Positions 13,217-27,180 of a stretch of 64,000 bases of DNA are shown piece after piece; positions within the stretch are counted from its first letter, which is position 1; every line of letters begins with the position of its first letter. The stretch comes from Panopea generosa. Lineage: Eukaryota; Mollusca; Bivalvia; Adapedonta; Hiatellidae. Below the pieces are notes generated by a model. That model was not told the DNA's origin. It was given only the letters and a program-made list of their open reading frames with translations, and searched no databases. The DNA lies in assembly GCA_029582155.1 (NCBI GenBank), contig CM055901.1, positions 42,123,616-42,187,615 of the forward strand, read 5' to 3'. Made by a program: the position numbers and the translations under genes.

Positions 13217-14798
13217 ATGCTCCCCCAAATGGGGGAACATATAGTCGCCGCTTTGTGTGTGCGTGCGTGTGTCCGTCCGTGTGTCACCAATTCTTGTCCG
13301 GGCTATTTCTCTAAAACCTCTGGTTGGAATTTTATGAAGCTTGCTAGTATGCATCATTACCAAGTGCAGATGCGCATATTGTCTATGTGTTCTGGTTCGA
13401 TGATTTTTCAGGGAGTAATGGCCCTTTGATTCTGTTTGTGACCAAATTCTTGTCCGGGCTATTTCTCTAAAACCTCTGGTTGGAATTTTGTGAAACTTGC
13501 TAGGATGCATCATTACCAAGTGCAGATGCACATTATGTCTTTGAGTTCTGGTTTAATGATTTCTCACGGAGTTATGGCCCTTTGATTCTATTCCTGACCA
13601 AATTCTTGTCGGGGCTATTTCTCTACAACCTCAGGTTGGAGTTTTATTAAACTTGCTTGGATGCATCATTATCAAGTGCAGATGCTCATACAGTCTTTCT
13701 GTTCCAGTTCAATGATTTTTCACGGAGTTATGGCCCTTTGATTCAAATTGTGACCAAATTCTTGTCCATGCTATTTCTCTACAATCTCATGTTGGAATTT
13801 TATGAAACTTGCTAAGATGCATCATTACCAAGTGCAGATGTGCATATTGTCTATGTGTTCCAGTTCCATAATTTTTCACGGAGTTATGGCCCTTTGATTG
13901 AGCCTGTGACCAAGTTATTGTCTGCGCTATTTCTCTACAACCCCATGTTGGAATTTTGTGAAACATGCTAAGATGCATCATTACCAAGTGCAGATGCGCA
14001 TGTTGTCTATGTGTTCACTTCAATGTTTTTTCACGGAGTTATGGCCCTTTGATTGAGTCTGTGACCAAATCATTGTCCGTGCTATTTCTCAACAACCCCA
14101 TGTTGGAATTTTGTGAAACTTGCTAGGATGCATCATTACTAAGTGCAGATGCGCATATTGTCTTTGTGTTCTGGTTTAATGATTTTTCATGGAGTTATGG
14201 CCCTTTGATTCTGTCTGTGACCAAAATATTGTCTGCGCTATTTCTCTACAATCCCATGTTGGAATTTTATGAAACTTGCTTGGATGCATCATTACCAAGT
14301 GCAGATGCGCATATTGTCTATGTTTCCGTTTGATGATTTTTCATGGAGTTATTTCTCTTTCATTGAGTCTGTGACCAAATGATTGTCCGCGCTTTTTTTA
14401 TTCAACCTCACGTTGGAATTTTATGAAACTTTCTATGTTTGTTTTTCGGTTCGATGATTTTCACGGAGATATGGCCCTTTGAATCAGTCTGTGACCAAAT
14501 TCTTTTCCGCTCTGTTTCTCTACAACCTGTGGTTGGAATTTTATGAAACTTGCTAGGATGCATCATTACCAAGTGGAAATGTGCATATTGTCGTCATGAA
14601 GCTATTTCCCTACAACCTCTTGATTAATTCTGTAAACCTAGCTAGGATCTGTGTATATTGTCATTTTGTTCTAGTTAAATGATTTGCGAATAAGTTCTGT
14701 GAAGTGCAGAGCCACATATTGTTCCTGCTATGCAGTTTAGTATTCTTCAACCAAGTAGCCCATACAGAGGAAAACACTCACTTGATCCCCGGGAGCAT
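13217..14798 (+). repeat. Hairpin-headed repeat, GCTCCCCC family, with ~156-bp internal period
   Basis: It begins ATGCTCCCCCAAATGGGGGA (a foldback head) and ends GGGAGCAT at 14791-14798, so the outermost bases are inverted. Between about 13280 and 14620 the body is eight to nine tandem copies of a ~156-bp segment marked by TGTCCGGGCTATTTCTCTA, TGCATCATTACCAAGTGCAG and GGAGTTATGGCCCTTTGATT. Small open frames in it (13178-13531 minus, 13217-13429 plus) simply follow the repeats. Confidence 0.78.
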
Positions 14799-15071
14799 CC
14801 ATCGGTTCCACCGATATTTTCTTGTAAGCGATGTTTTAAGTCTTAATTATTAATGTCTACTTTTATGAATTTTATATTTATTTCGAAATACAAAGATACC
14901 TAATGAAAATATTCTTTATTACAGAATCAAACATTAAATCAACAACTTACCAATTGTATTAACTTTGAAATATGAAAATTTGTCCATTAAATAAAACAAC
15001 TTTTTTTATACCATATTTTTATGGCAACAATATTTTAGTATAGAATAGAAAAACATATACTTGAAATGCAC

Positions 15072-15172
15072 TAATAATGCATCGTCGGATACCCCCCGGT
15101 GTCAGTTTTATACATCATGATGGATGGAGAATATCGCAGTTGGTACTCTAGGGTATCCGACAATGCATTAAT
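15072..15172. mobile_element. Small MITE (about 100 bp)
   Basis: Ends AATGCATCGTCGGATACCC and, on the other strand, AATGCATTGTCGGATACCC are inverted repeats with one mismatch, flanking about 55 bp. No coding potential; superfamily not determined. Confidence 0.6.
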
Positions 15173-15295
15173 GAACACAAAACTTAAACATTTTTTCAAA
15201 CCCAACCCGTCTCATTTCTTGTTACATGTGTTTCTAAAAGAAACACTGAAATATACTATGTTTTTTTATTTAAATTAGCTATGATTTTCTAATGA

Positions 15296-15545
15296 GAATT
15301 GCTTCATAATGGTCAACACCAGTACTTCCCCTGTGGTGAGCGTATTACTATCAATCCTTGGTTCATAAGTTTGAATCCCCATTTGACCACAGTATTCGTG
15401 ATGATTGATATATGACATTACGTCTTATTGTCACTTCTCTCACTGCTGATTTAAGTGGAAACATTATCCGTTACTTGTTGAGATGTGTGTGTTACTAGAT
15501 GGCATAGCAATGACTCTAAATATTCAAACAAATAAACAAATGGCG
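15296..15545 (+). repeat. tRNA-derived SINE, family 1, diverged copy
   Basis: B-box-like AGTTTGAATCCCC, core GTGATGATTGATATATGACA, and tail GACTCTAAATATTCAAACAAATAAACAA match the better preserved copy at 40165-40470. Confidence 0.6.
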
Positions 15546-15959
15546 CCTTTCACGACCTTGAGTCCTTTGATTTATTATTCTATTTTATAATTGTTTCTCT
15601 TTACGATTAAATATATGATGATACATTTTTAATGAATAAAACAAACAAATCTCTTAGAAGATGCAGCACATTGGTTTACTGTCCATTTTCATAGTCACGT
15701 GACATGGCACTATTGTTATTTACACCAGGCCTGCATTCTGAAACCCTTTCTGGGTTAGATGTCGCACTTCTCCTTTCCTCATCTGGTGTTTGCAAAACAA
15801 TTAGTTCTATATCATACTTGTAAATTAGAGTACTAATTGGCATATGTCAACTCTTATTGGCACAGCGGGGTGCGATTAACTCTGGCGCGCGATGTGTGAA
15901 TTACAGCAAAAGTTAATAACTGGAATGCAATATGCGATGTCGAAAGTGTAAAATTTTTT

Positions 15960-16065
15960 GGAAATTGGTTTTCAACAAATTTAAATCCCCATGAATATGT
16001 CTTTGAAGTGGAAACCACAAAATTTAATACCCATAAAAATAAATGATTTCACAGTATGTTCGGAC
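15960..16065 (-). repeat. Short foldback repeat of the AAATCATTAATTTTCGTGG type, copy 2
   Basis: Read on the minus strand it runs TGTGAAATCATTTATTTTTA, TGGGTATTAAATTTTGTGG, the order seen at 10703-10806, but diverged. Confidence 0.5.
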
Positions 16066-16770
16066 TTTCCCGAATATATAAATGATGTTGATTTGTCATG
16101 GTAAACTGACATTATTTTAAAATGATACATCATACGATGAATGATGGAAACAAATTCCTTTAGATAAGATCTATCAAATAAATGGTATATGTGCTATTTT
16201 TCTGAGTTATGTGATAAAAATAATCTTACATTCATGCTCATTTGTTAGTGAATTTATTAAACTTGTTAGCAAAAATGATATAATGCTCGGCAGAGCCTCG
16301 CATAATATATTTTTATTACTTATATTTATACTTATATTTATTAACTTATATTAAATAATAAATGGACACTCATGTAAGATCCTCTATATAAGTAATCAAT
16401 ATTGTTTACATAATGACATTATTGTAATTAACAAATATCTGCATTAAAGCTCTTTTGTTTTACCAATTTACATGGAACGTCATTAAGCAGTGGGCTGTAT
16501 AGTGCTGTCTGCCATCACATTACCATGCAATTTATAGAATTCTCACATGCAATTTCCAAAATTGAATTAGTTTGTTTCTCTTGTCATTCATTTTTTATCT
16601 CGGTTTTCTGATTAATTTATTTTGTGGCAATGAATGTGACATTCTCATAATATGTTTCTGATCTTCCCGAGAAATTAGTTTATTTTCTGATGAAATATAT
16701 TTCTGACAGATTCCATTTCTCTGGGGGCAAACATTTATTGTTTTAATATTTTCCATACTCTGTCATGGAC
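16066..16770. other. Intron, no gene recognised
   Basis: AT-rich, no supported feature. Confidence 0.4.
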
Positions 16771-16779
16771 TTTATATGT

Positions 16780-17122
16780 CTGTCTGTTCTGATGCATTTA
16801 AACTTTGTTATCTGCATGTTCAACTGGCCAATAGGGCTTACATGTGATGGTATTTCGTCCATTGCATGGCGTCAGTTTAGAAACTTTTCAGTGGCTAGTC
16901 ACAATGGGCTTATGAGACACCATTATGATGTACACAGCTACTTCCAGAAAGCTATACTTGCCAGGCATCAGGCTGTTAAACATTTGGTACCCCTCAATTT
17001 AACTAGCTGCTGGATGAGCAACTGGCCGCAACAGAAGATGCCCGAGTATTTCCACCAGAATTTGAACCTTTGACCTCCACTTCAGAGGCTGACTACTTAA
17101 CCACTAGGCTACGGAAGACGGT
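16780..17122 (-). repeat. tRNA-derived SINE, family 2 (minus strand)
   Basis: The head at 17122 on the minus strand reads CCGTCTTCCGTAGCCTAGTG, GTTAAGTAGTC (A box) and then AAGGTTCAAATTCTGG (B box), spaced as in a tRNA. The apparent 102-codon open frame at 16765-17073 on the plus strand overlaps this element and is not a gene. The 3' limit of the SINE is uncertain. Confidence 0.68.
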
Positions 17123-17398
17123 TTTAACATAATGTATAACCGTAAGAACACAGACAAGCTGGAAAACAAAGTCCATTTCAATTGCCATTACAAGAGTTAC
17201 ACTCCATTGAATAGCCAAAGATATCTCTTTTCATAATTATTTAAAAACGTTTTATTTTTAATTAGTTCTTATCAAACTTGTATATGTTGTATATGACCAT
17301 AATAACTTGAAAAAATCAGACCATTTTCATTGTCATAACTGGAGGATTCTGCCTTGGAATGTTAAAAAAAACCCTCTTTTCATCTTGTCTAATATCTG

Positions 17399-18293
17399 TT
17401 TTATTAGGTCACCTGATATTTTGTCTCAAGGGATCTTTGTCCGTCATGACGTGCGTCATCTATTGTCCATCCATAAACATTTTTGACTTCTTCTCAAAAA
17501 CCGTAAGCTCAATCGTAATGAAATGTTGTATGAAGCTTTGGTACCTAAGGGTGAATCAAAATTGTGAATTGCAAGGTCCCCCGCCCTACTGGGGCATTGG
17601 GGATGGGGCCAAAACAGTCAAATTCAAGGTAAACTTTGAAAATCTTCTTCTTACTATCCGAAGCACTAGAAAACAAATGGTGACTGTGATTATGAACTGT
17701 GGAACAATTCTTCTTTAATAATGAGCTTTACTATTCAGAGGATGCTTGAGAAGTGATTAAAAACAACAAATACATGCATACATCCCAGAGAATCATAGAA
17801 TAACATAGTCTCCCCATTATAATCATTTAATACTAAATAAAAACAAATCTAATTGGCAGTTGGCAGTGATTAATGGTGTATAAACACACACGTTCAGAAA
17901 CAGAGGACATTAAGGTACAGGTCAAGCTTGGGTCTCACACTATGGTTAATGTCAGCTGACAGTCTTAAAGTACAGTATTTTAACATGGCCGCATATGGGT
18001 CCTTAATAAATTTTGTGAGTTGCATGTCCATGGGTCTCACGGTTTGACCCTGGGGGTTGGGCCTACTTTACTAAATACTAAGAGAAAACGACAAAAAATG
18101 TAATTTCTTACGACTGAATAGATTTATGTGAATATTTTTTTGTGTGATTTGTTGTTGCTGATATGACGGTTAATATATATGTGAATTCCATGGTCCCACC
18201 CGCATGAGGTCTTAGGGCAGGTCATAGATTCATATAGTTTTATGTCATCAAGGATAATCAGATGACTGTTAAGGCCCATAGGCCTCTTGTTTA
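17399..18293 (+). repeat. Hairpin-class interspersed repeat, GGTCACCTG family
   Basis: Starts TTATTAGGTCACCTGA, then GTCCGTCATGACGTGCGTC and CTTCTCAAAAACC, and ends GGCCCATAGGCCTCTTGTTT. It shares the GTCCGTC...CTTCTC-AAAACC body and the CTCTTGTTT tail with the other hairpin-class repeats, while the head is different and worn. The 119-codon open frame at 17359-17718 is a by-product. Confidence 0.6.
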
Positions 18294-19019
18294 TATACAG
18301 GATAAATGTTGGCCATAATTTTATTATTATATTCCCACAAAATATAATGTTCATTTTTCAAAATTGGAAACGGGCCTCAAAATAAATATAATGTAACGAT
18401 CACTCTGCCCTCTGAAGGTTCACTTATGTTTTCCATACACAAAAAAGTAATCTCATCTTTCAGATCTGTTTGCCTCATTGTTTAATTTTATTGACCTGTA
18501 AAATTTGTTTTTGAATAAAAAAGTCATACACTTAAAAATTCACCTTTAAAAATACAAATATTACATAGACTTCAGCATAGGCCGAGTCAACTGTTTTGAT
18601 TTTAAACAAAAGTCTTTGACATTAAAATGAAGGATGAAAAAGCAGTAGACCTGTTGTTATATTCAGCAACATAGATTTATTAATGCAACATAAATGTAGT
18701 TTATATGTAAGTATTTTATGTATGAGGATTTATGTTTTAATCTGGCTGTTATAGCTTACCGATTTTTATTCGGCTTCACCATTTATATATTGGTTCCCAG
18801 TGTGCTCGACCAAGATAATAATATAATGCCGTAACCAGTCAATTTCTCTGTTCTGACCGTCTTGACATGTCATTCTTGCGAGTAACCATTTTTAATTTTA
18901 CCCATCATCACCCTAATTCCTCATGAGCTATTAGTTTATTTTATTCATGCCTTAGTTTATATATATTTAAGACAAATTAAAACCTACAACCTCTTTTGTT
19001 GTTTTTATGCTCATTACTT
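18294..19019. other. Intron, no gene recognised
   Basis: No repeat or gene that I can support. Confidence 0.4.
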
Positions 19020-21907
19020 TGTATCAGTTGGTTTTGTATGCCGAGATATGTTTTGATGTATATATATATATATTGGTAATTAATGTATCAGGTGGTTTTG
19101 TATTCCCAGATATGTTTTGATGTATATATATGTATTGGTGGTTTTGTATGACCAGATATGTTTTGATGTATATATATATGTATTGGTAATTAATGTATTG
19201 GTGGTTTTGTATGCCCAGATATGTTTTGATGTATATATATGTATTGGTAACTAATGTATCAGGTGGTTTTGTATGCCAAGATATGTTTTGATGTATATAT
19301 ATGTATTGGTAATTAATGTATCAGGTGGTTTTGTATGCCAGGATATGTTTTGATGTATATATATATGTATTGGTAATTAATGTATCAGGTGGTTTTGTAA
19401 GCCCAGATATGTTTTGATGTATATATATGTATTGGTAATTATTGTATCAGGTGGTTTTGTATGCCCAGATATATTTTGATGTATATATATGTATTGGTAA
19501 TTAATGTATCAGGTGGTTTTGTATGCCCAGATATATTTTGATGTATATATATGTATTGGTAATTAATGCATCAGGTGGTTTTGTAAGCCCAGATATGTTT
19601 TGATGTATATATATGTATTGGTAATTAATGTATCAGGTGGTTTTGTATGCCCAGATATATTTTGATGTATATATATGTATTGGTAATTAATGTATCAGGT
19701 GGTTTTGTAAGCCCAGTTATGTTTTGATGTATATATATGTATTGGTAATTAATGTATCAGGTGGTTTTGTATGCCCAGATATATTTTGATGTATATATAT
19801 GTATTGGTAATTAATGTATCAGGTGGTTTTGTATGCCCAGATATGTTTTGATGTATATATATGTATTGGTAATTAATGTGTCAGGTGGTTTTGTATGCCC
19901 AGTTATGTTTTGATGTATATACATGTATATATGTATTGGTAATATTTGTATGCCTGGATATGTTTTGATGTATATATATGTATTGGTAATTAATGTATCA
20001 GGTGGTTTTGTATGTCCAGGTATGGTTTGATGTATATATATGTATTGGTAATTATTGTATCAGGTGGTTTTGTAAGCCCAGATATGTTTTGATGTATATA
20101 TATGTATTGGTAGCTAATGTATCAGGTGGTTTTATATGCCCAGATATGTTTTGATGTATATATATGTATTGGTAATTAATGTATCAGGTGGTTTTGTATG
20201 CCCAGATATGTTTTGATGTATATATATGTATTGGTAATTAATGTATCGGGTGGTTTTGTATGCCCAGATATGTTTTGATGTATATATATGTATTGGTTAC
20301 TAATGTATCGGGTGGTTTTGTATGCCTAGGTATGTTTTGATGTATATATATATATGTATTGGTAGTTATTGTATCAGGTTGTTTTGTATGCCCAGATATG
20401 TTTTGATGTATATATATGTATTGGTGGTTTTGTATGGCCAGATATGTTTTGTTGTATATATATGTATTGGTAATTAATTTATTGGTGGTTGTGTATGCCC
20501 GGATATGTTGTGATGTATATATATGTATTGGTAATTAATGTATCAGGTGGTTTTGTATGCCCAGATATGTTTTGCTGTATATATTTGTATTGGTAAATAA
20601 TGTATCTGGTGGTTTTGTATGCCCAGGTATGTTTTGATGTATATATATGTATTGGTAATTATTGTATCAGGTGGTTTTGTATGCCCGGGTATGTTTTGAT
20701 GTATATATATGTATTGGTAATTATTGTATCAGGTGGTTTTGTATGCCCGGATATGTTTTGATGTATATATATGTATTGGTAATTATTGTATCAGGTGGTT
20801 TTGTATGCCCGGATATGTTTTGATGTATATATATGTATTGGTAACTAATGTATCAGGTGGTTTTGTATGCCCAGATATGTTTTGATGTATATATATATGT
20901 ATTGGTTACTAATGTATCAGGTGGTTTTGTATGCCCAGATATGTTTTGATGTATATATATGTATTGGTAATTAATGTATCAGGTGGTTTTGTATGCCCAG
21001 TTATGTTTTGATGTATATATATATGTATTGGTAATTAATGTATTGGTGGTTTTGTATGCCCAGATATGTTTTGATGTATATATATGTATTTGTAATTAAT
21101 GTATCACGTGGTTTTGTATGCCCAGATATGTTTTGCTGTATATATATGTATTGGTAATTAATGCATCAGGTGGTTTTGTATGCCCAGATATGTTTTGATG
21201 TATATATTATGTATTGGTAATTAATGTATCGGGTGGTTTTGTATGCCCAAGTATGTTCTGATGTATATAGATGTATTGGTAATTAATGTATCAGGTGGTT
21301 TTGTATGCCCAGGTATGTTTTGATGTATATATATGTATTGATAATTAATGTATCAGGTGGTTTTGTATGCCCGGATATGTTATGATGTATATATATGTAT
21401 TGGTTATTAATATATCAGGTGGTTTTGTATGCCCAGGTATGTTTTGATGTATATATATATGTATTGGTAATTAATGTATCAGATGGGTTTGTATGCCCAG
21501 GTATGTTCCGATGTATATATATGTATTGGTAATTTTTGTATCAGGTGGTTTTGAATGCCCAAATATGTTTTGACATATATAAATAGATGTATTGGTAATT
21601 AATGTATCAGGTGGTTTTGTATGCCCGGATATGTTTTGATGTATATATTATGTATTGGTAATAAATGTATCAGGTGGTTTTGTATGCCCAGATATGTTTT
21701 GATGTATATATATATATATATGTATTGGTAATTAATGTGTCAGGTGGTTTTGTATGCCCAGGTATGTTTTGATGTATATATATGTATTGTGGTTTTGTAT
21801 GCCCAGGTATGTTTTGATGTATATATATGTATTGGTAATTAATGTATCAGGTGGTTTTGTATGCCCAGATATATTTTGATGTATATATATGTATGGGTAA
21901 TTATTGT
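19020..21907. repeat. 62-bp satellite array (about 46 units)
   Basis: Each unit runs TATCAGGTGGTTTTGTATGC, CCAGATATGTTTTGATGTAT, ATATATGTATTGGTAATTAATG. Units vary mainly in the number of AT dinucleotides, in R/A changes of the CCAGATATG word, and in occasional short units lacking the TTAATGTATCAGG part. Confidence 0.95.
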
Positions 21908-22182
21908 ATCTCTTCATGAATGTAATTCCCGGCATTTTTGATTAAAATGCCCATTTCAACTTACATCATGCTTTGTTGTTACATATTTACCATACAAGTG
22001 ACTTAGGTCCATCCTAATCATTGATAATCATTTTTTTAAATCAGAAGTAACATAAATTAATATAAAAAAACATATAAATCAATTTTAATGATAAAAAAAG
22101 AAATTAAAATCACTTGCATCAAAACTGTCAATCATTACATACATCTGTCTTGTCAATACACTGTGTTAATATAAAATGCAAC

Positions 22183-22492
22183 CACATCAGTGGTCTAGGG
22201 GTAGAGGGTCCACCTGACATTTGGATTAGGTCATGGGTTTGATTCTCAGCTGGGTCATACCAAAGACCTGTTAAATGGTACTAGAGGCTTCCTTGAGAGG
22301 CGCTAAGAATTAAGCGGATAGTTCTGGGTTAGGTTGATCCAGTGTCAGTATAATGTGACTGGGCGGGGTATCATACCACGTGTCTGCGGCATGATACTCC
22401 AGTGTGACAGCATACTTAGAATACTGTTTCAAGTAGATACCGTCGTGATATTACTGAAAAATTGTTGAAAGCGACGCTTAACACCATACAAC
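22183..22492 (+). repeat. tRNA-derived SINE, family 3
   Basis: A box TGGTCTAGGGGTAGAGG, B box GGGTTTGATTCTC; central GGGTATCATACCACGTGTCTG; tail ATTACTGAAAAATTGTTG then AAAGCGACGCTTAACACCA. A tail of this type (TTGTTGAAA-CGACGTTAAAC) is widespread in mollusc SINEs. Confidence 0.8.
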
Positions 22493-22709
22493 AACTTCAA
22501 GTTAATTTAAAATGCTACTCATTGTGTCCTGATAACTATAGTTCTTCAGACTCAACCAACATCTAGGTGTTTTCAATCATCACAAAATTTCACTGAACAA
22601 CCAGTCTGTAAGAATGGAGGTAATTTATCAATTGTATTGAAATATGTTTGATCAATATTCTATTGGAGAATAAAATAGATACTGAACAATCAGTTCTTTC
22701 CCAGATTTG

Positions 22710-24318
22710 TATTAACTAAGAAATAAACTACAAGTAATGCACCACTGATAACTGAGTAATAAACTACAAGTAATGTACCACTAAAAACTAAGTAACAAAC
22801 TACAAGTAATGTACCTCTTACAACTAAGTAATGAACTACAAGTAATGTACCACTGATAACTAAGTCATGAACTACAAGTACTGTGCCACTATCAACTAAG
22901 TAATGAACTACAAGTAATGCACCACTGATAACTAAGTTATTAATTACAAGTAATGTACCACTGATAATTAAGTAATGGATTACAAGTAATGTACCACTGA
23001 TAACTAAGTAATGAACTACAAGTAATGTACCACTGATAACTAAGTAATGACTTACAAGTAATGTACCACTGATAACTAAGTAATGACTTACAAGTAATGT
23101 ACCACTGATAACTAAGTAATGAACTACAAGTAATGTACCACTTACGACTAAGTAATGAACTACAAATAATGCATCACTGATAACTAAGTTATTAATTACA
23201 AGAAATGTACCACTGATAACTAAGTAATGACTTACATGTAATGCACCACTGATAACTCAGTTATAAACTACAAGTTATGTACCACTGATAACTAAGTAGT
23301 GAACTACAAGTAATGCACCACTAATAACTAAGTCATGAACTACAAGTAATGCATCACTGATAACTAAGTAATAAACTACAAGTAATGCACCACTGATAAC
23401 TCAGTAATAAACTACAAGTAATGCACCACTGATAACTAAGTTATAAACTACAAGTAATGCACCACTAATAACTAAGTAATAAACTACAAGTTATGTACCA
23501 CTGATAACTAATTCATGAACTACAAGTAATGCACCACTGATAACTAACTTATGAACTACAAGTAATGCACCACTGATAATTAAGTAATAAACTACAAGTA
23601 ATGCACCACTTATAACTCAGTAATAAACTACAAGTTATGCACTACTGATAACTAAGTAATGAACTACAAGTAATGTACCACTGATAACTAAGTAATAAAC
23701 TACAAGTAATACACCACTGATAACTAAGTAATTAACTACAAGTAATGCACCACTGATAACTAAGTTATTAACTACAAGTAATGCACCACTAATAACTAAG
23801 TTATGGACTACAAGTAATGCACCACTGATAACTAAGAAATGAACTACAAGTAATGCACTACTGATAACTCAGTCATGAACTACAAGTAATGCATCACTGA
23901 CAACTAAGTAATAAACTACAAGTAATATACCACTGATAACTAAGTAATAAGCTACAAGTTATGCACCACTAATAACTAAGTTATAAACTACAAGTAATGC
24001 ACCACTGATAACTAAGTAATGGACTACAAGTAATGCACCACTGATAACTAAGAAATGTACTACAAGTAATGCACTACTGATAACTAAGTAATAAACTACA
24101 AGTAATGTACCACTGACAACTAAGTAATAAACTACAAGTAATGCACAACAGAAAACTAAGTAATAAACTACAAGTAATGCACAACTAATTACTAAGTTAT
24201 AACTACAAGTAATGCACCACTTACAACTAAGTAATAAACTACAAGTAATGCACAACTAATTACTAAGTTATAACTACAAGTAATGCACCACTTACAACTA
24301 AGTGATGAACTACAAGTA
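22710..24318. repeat. 36-bp satellite, left part (about 45 units)
   Basis: Unit AACTACAAGTAATGCACCAC plus TGATAACTAAGTAATA. Since 36 bases make 12 codons, one minus-strand frame reads a 12-residue period (ISGALLVVYYLV); this is not evidence of a protein. The array is cut at 24318 by the 24319-28188 insertion and resumes at 28189. Confidence 0.95.
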
Positions 24319-25489
24319 CAGACCCTAAACCACTCAAGTACCCCATAATTGCTCTCTGTTTGCGCTCAGTTTGCACTCCGTTCGCGCTTAGTTTGCGCTC
24401 CGTTAGCGCTCCGTTTGCGTGCACTCGATTGAACGCAGTTAATTTAATGCACTCACAAATGCAAGTATTCGCTCACGAGCGCTGTATATCTGAGTGCTCT
24501 ATTTAATACTCCTTTTAGCGTTCGCTTCGTTCAGCATTCACTCAATGTTCAGTTCGCTCAGTTCGGTTTTCGCAACATCTCAACTCTTTAAATGATTCTA
24601 TATTGACTTTTTAATTTAATCTGTTCCAATGGAGCAATAAAATGTATCCATGGGATTTAGTCAAGGTAAATTAATTCATAATCCGTGTGTTTGTGTACAT
24701 ATTATGTCACCCGCTGGGCGAAAGGTTGTAAATTTCCGATAAACTAGTATCGATAGTAGGCATGTTTAATGGAAGTGTCTATGTTTTGATATGTGATCAG
24801 TGGTCTGGATGATCAAAGATAATCGCACGTTATACCGGCTTCTGTTATCCAGACCAACATGTGTTTGCGTCAGTATCTTCTTTGATATACCGTAAGCCGT
24901 TTGTTACAGGAAAGCAATAAAGTTTGTACACAAAATTTACATATACATCATCAACTTAAACTAAATATATTGTTATTAATAATTAAATTTAATTAATAAT
25001 TCCATACTGTTGATACCTCGTTGGCCTTATAATAATCCATAAATCTGCTCAGTGTAAGCAGTGACTTAACAACATGTGGATATATCACTGGTTTTGTTAA
25101 TGTTCAAACTAAAATAAGCTTTATAATCAATAATATGCACTGCATGGGTGATGAAAAAATTATAGTAATCCGTGCGATGCAGTTCGACATTATAATAAAT
25201 GATTTTTGAAAAATAATAATCTTGTAGTGTTTTTCTCGATTTGTGTCCAAATGTGGCTTCACTAAACTTAAAAAAGATATTCTGATATTTTAAAGTTTTT
25301 ATTATTTTTTTCGTTATCATTATGTACATAAATATACTTGGAATTACCTTTTTTCAGTGTGTTTCTCAAATTATTCTATTACTGATAATTAAAGTATGCT
25401 TTATGCTAATATATTATTTAAAATTACAAACTTTATTAAACTTGTTTGAAACTACACCCACTGTGCTATACCGCTAATTAAATGACACG

Positions 25490-25670
25490 CAGCAACACAC
25501 CCGTGGTGTTAATTACGTTATGTCACATGCCAGTGAGAGCCGTGTCAATTAAGTTATATGTTAAAGCGGTGACTTATCGGTCTATTGACCACGGAAGATA
25601 TGTATGATTTCATTTTGATTGTAATTCGTGCCAGATGGATGAATCTTAATTGAGCCAACATTATGTGATT
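25490..25670. repeat. Internal duplicated segment of the 3.87-kb element, copy 1
   Basis: GGTGACTTATCGGTCTATTG-ACCACGG, then TTTCATTTTGATTGTAATTC and GCCAGATGGAT, corresponds to copy 2 at 26225-26400 (GGTGATTTATCGGTTCATTG-ATCACGG, TTTTCATTTTGATTATAATT, GCCAGATAAAT). Confidence 0.6.
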
Positions 25671-26224
25671 GAAAAGAAAAGATAACAAATGGCCAGCCAA
25701 TTAACAACAAATAAAAAAATCATTTAAGATATTGGTTATTCGAAGTTTCAGAACGCTTTAGTATGTAAATATCATGATGTTAATATCATTAAATTAACGA
25801 ACCAAAAACCCCACACCAGTCCTGAATGAATGGTAGAAAGTGTGACATACACGTATTAAGGGATGTGTATTCAGGGCTGTCATTTTGCCACAGCTGCCAT
25901 AGCGATTTCGTATAAAAAACAGATACAACTAAAAATCAGAATTGTTAATTTACAAAATAAAAACAATCCTACAATTTTAAAACTAATAAAAATTAAAGAC
26001 TTGTCTCTAAAAAACTCCTTGTAAAAATGTAATATTTTATTTGTATTATTTTTTACTTTTATTATTTGTTTTATTTTTTTTTAAATATTTTTATCATTGG
26101 AGCTATTATTATAATATACATATTGACTTATTGATTTGTCACAGCTTTTATATTTGATACGTGCGTACGTGCATCTGGTCAGTCGTTCACAATTAATATA
26201 ACAATTTAATTACTATTATGAAGG

Positions 26225-26400
26225 CAGAGTTGCATGGCAATCATCAAAACAGATACCCATGGTGAGAACCACATGTGTGTCAATAAATAGTTAATTGGTG
26301 ATTTATCGGTTCATTGATCACGGAGAACCCTGCCGGTGTGTAATTTTCATTTTGATTATAATTTATGCCAGATAAATTAATCTTTATTTAACCCGCAGCA
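26225..26400. repeat. Internal duplicated segment of the 3.87-kb element, copy 2
   Basis: Diverged direct copy of 25490-25670, about 730 bp downstream. Followed by a long ATT/TTA microsatellite-like tract to 26690. Confidence 0.6.
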
Positions 26401-26454
26401 TATTATTGGATCAGAAATATATAGTCAAAATCAATACTTATATATGCAGATTTT

Positions 26455-26690
26455 TTATAATATTATTATTATCATCATTATTATTAATATCTATTATTAA
26501 TATTATTATCATTATCGTAGCATTTTATTTTATTATTATTTATTACTATTATTACTAATATTATTTTCATTAGTATTAATATTATTGTTATTATTGCTAT
26601 ATTACTTTATTATTATATTATTATATTTTTATTATTCGAGTATTTTTTCTTCTTTATTATTATTATTATTATTATTGTTGTTGTCATTTC
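26455..26690. repeat. ATT/TTA-rich simple sequence
   Basis: Imperfect (TTA)n and (ATT)n runs. A 120-codon open frame that begins here (26585) encodes mainly Leu/Tyr/Phe from the microsatellite and is not credible. Confidence 0.85.
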
Positions 26691-26999
26691 TTACTTGTTG
26701 CCCCTTTCGCAGCTTTTATAATGGCTTAATTGTTAGGTGCTTATGTGCACGTGATCATGCGTATCGATTTTGTAGTAAAGCGGAAAAACAATATATTTAT
26801 TATTTTATAGGCAGTGAATACATGTTCTTTTTTGTTTATTTAAACCTTCTTCATGATCAAAAGCTGTTCTTTTGTCAATATAAAATCACCATCTCAAAAA
26901 GGTCACCTAGAAATTTACGTTTACTAGTTTTTATTTCCTGTGTCTAATGTGTTATTTCGGTCTGTCATGTTGTTTTGGCATACATACATTTATTTTACA

Positions 27000-27180
27000 T
27001 TAATTTAATTTAGCTTGATTGTAAGTAAGCTCGGAGCTTATGCATATCATTCTCATGTGCATTCCCTTAATAGATCTGGTACTGAATTGTGTTTCGAAAG
27101 GTTGGGTAGAGCCTGGATCAAACTCGCGACCTCTGCCGTCTGAAGCCAGCACCCTATCCGCTGTACTACTGACCCACTTT
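27000..27180 (-). repeat. tRNA-derived SINE, family 4 (minus strand)
   Basis: Minus strand: GGGTCAGTAGTACAGCGGAT (A-box region), GGTCGCGAGTTTGATCC (B box), GGCTCTACCC, and a downstream AGCTCCGAGCTTACTTACAA. Related to copies at 32944, 46658 and 54262-54450. Confidence 0.7.

Noticed and set aside
16765..17073. 102-codon open frame on the plus strand
   Set aside because: Overlaps a minus-strand tRNA-derived SINE with clear A and B boxes.
26585..26947. 120-codon Leu/Tyr/Phe-rich frame resembling a membrane protein
   Set aside because: Its start is a translated (TTA)n microsatellite inside a transposable element.
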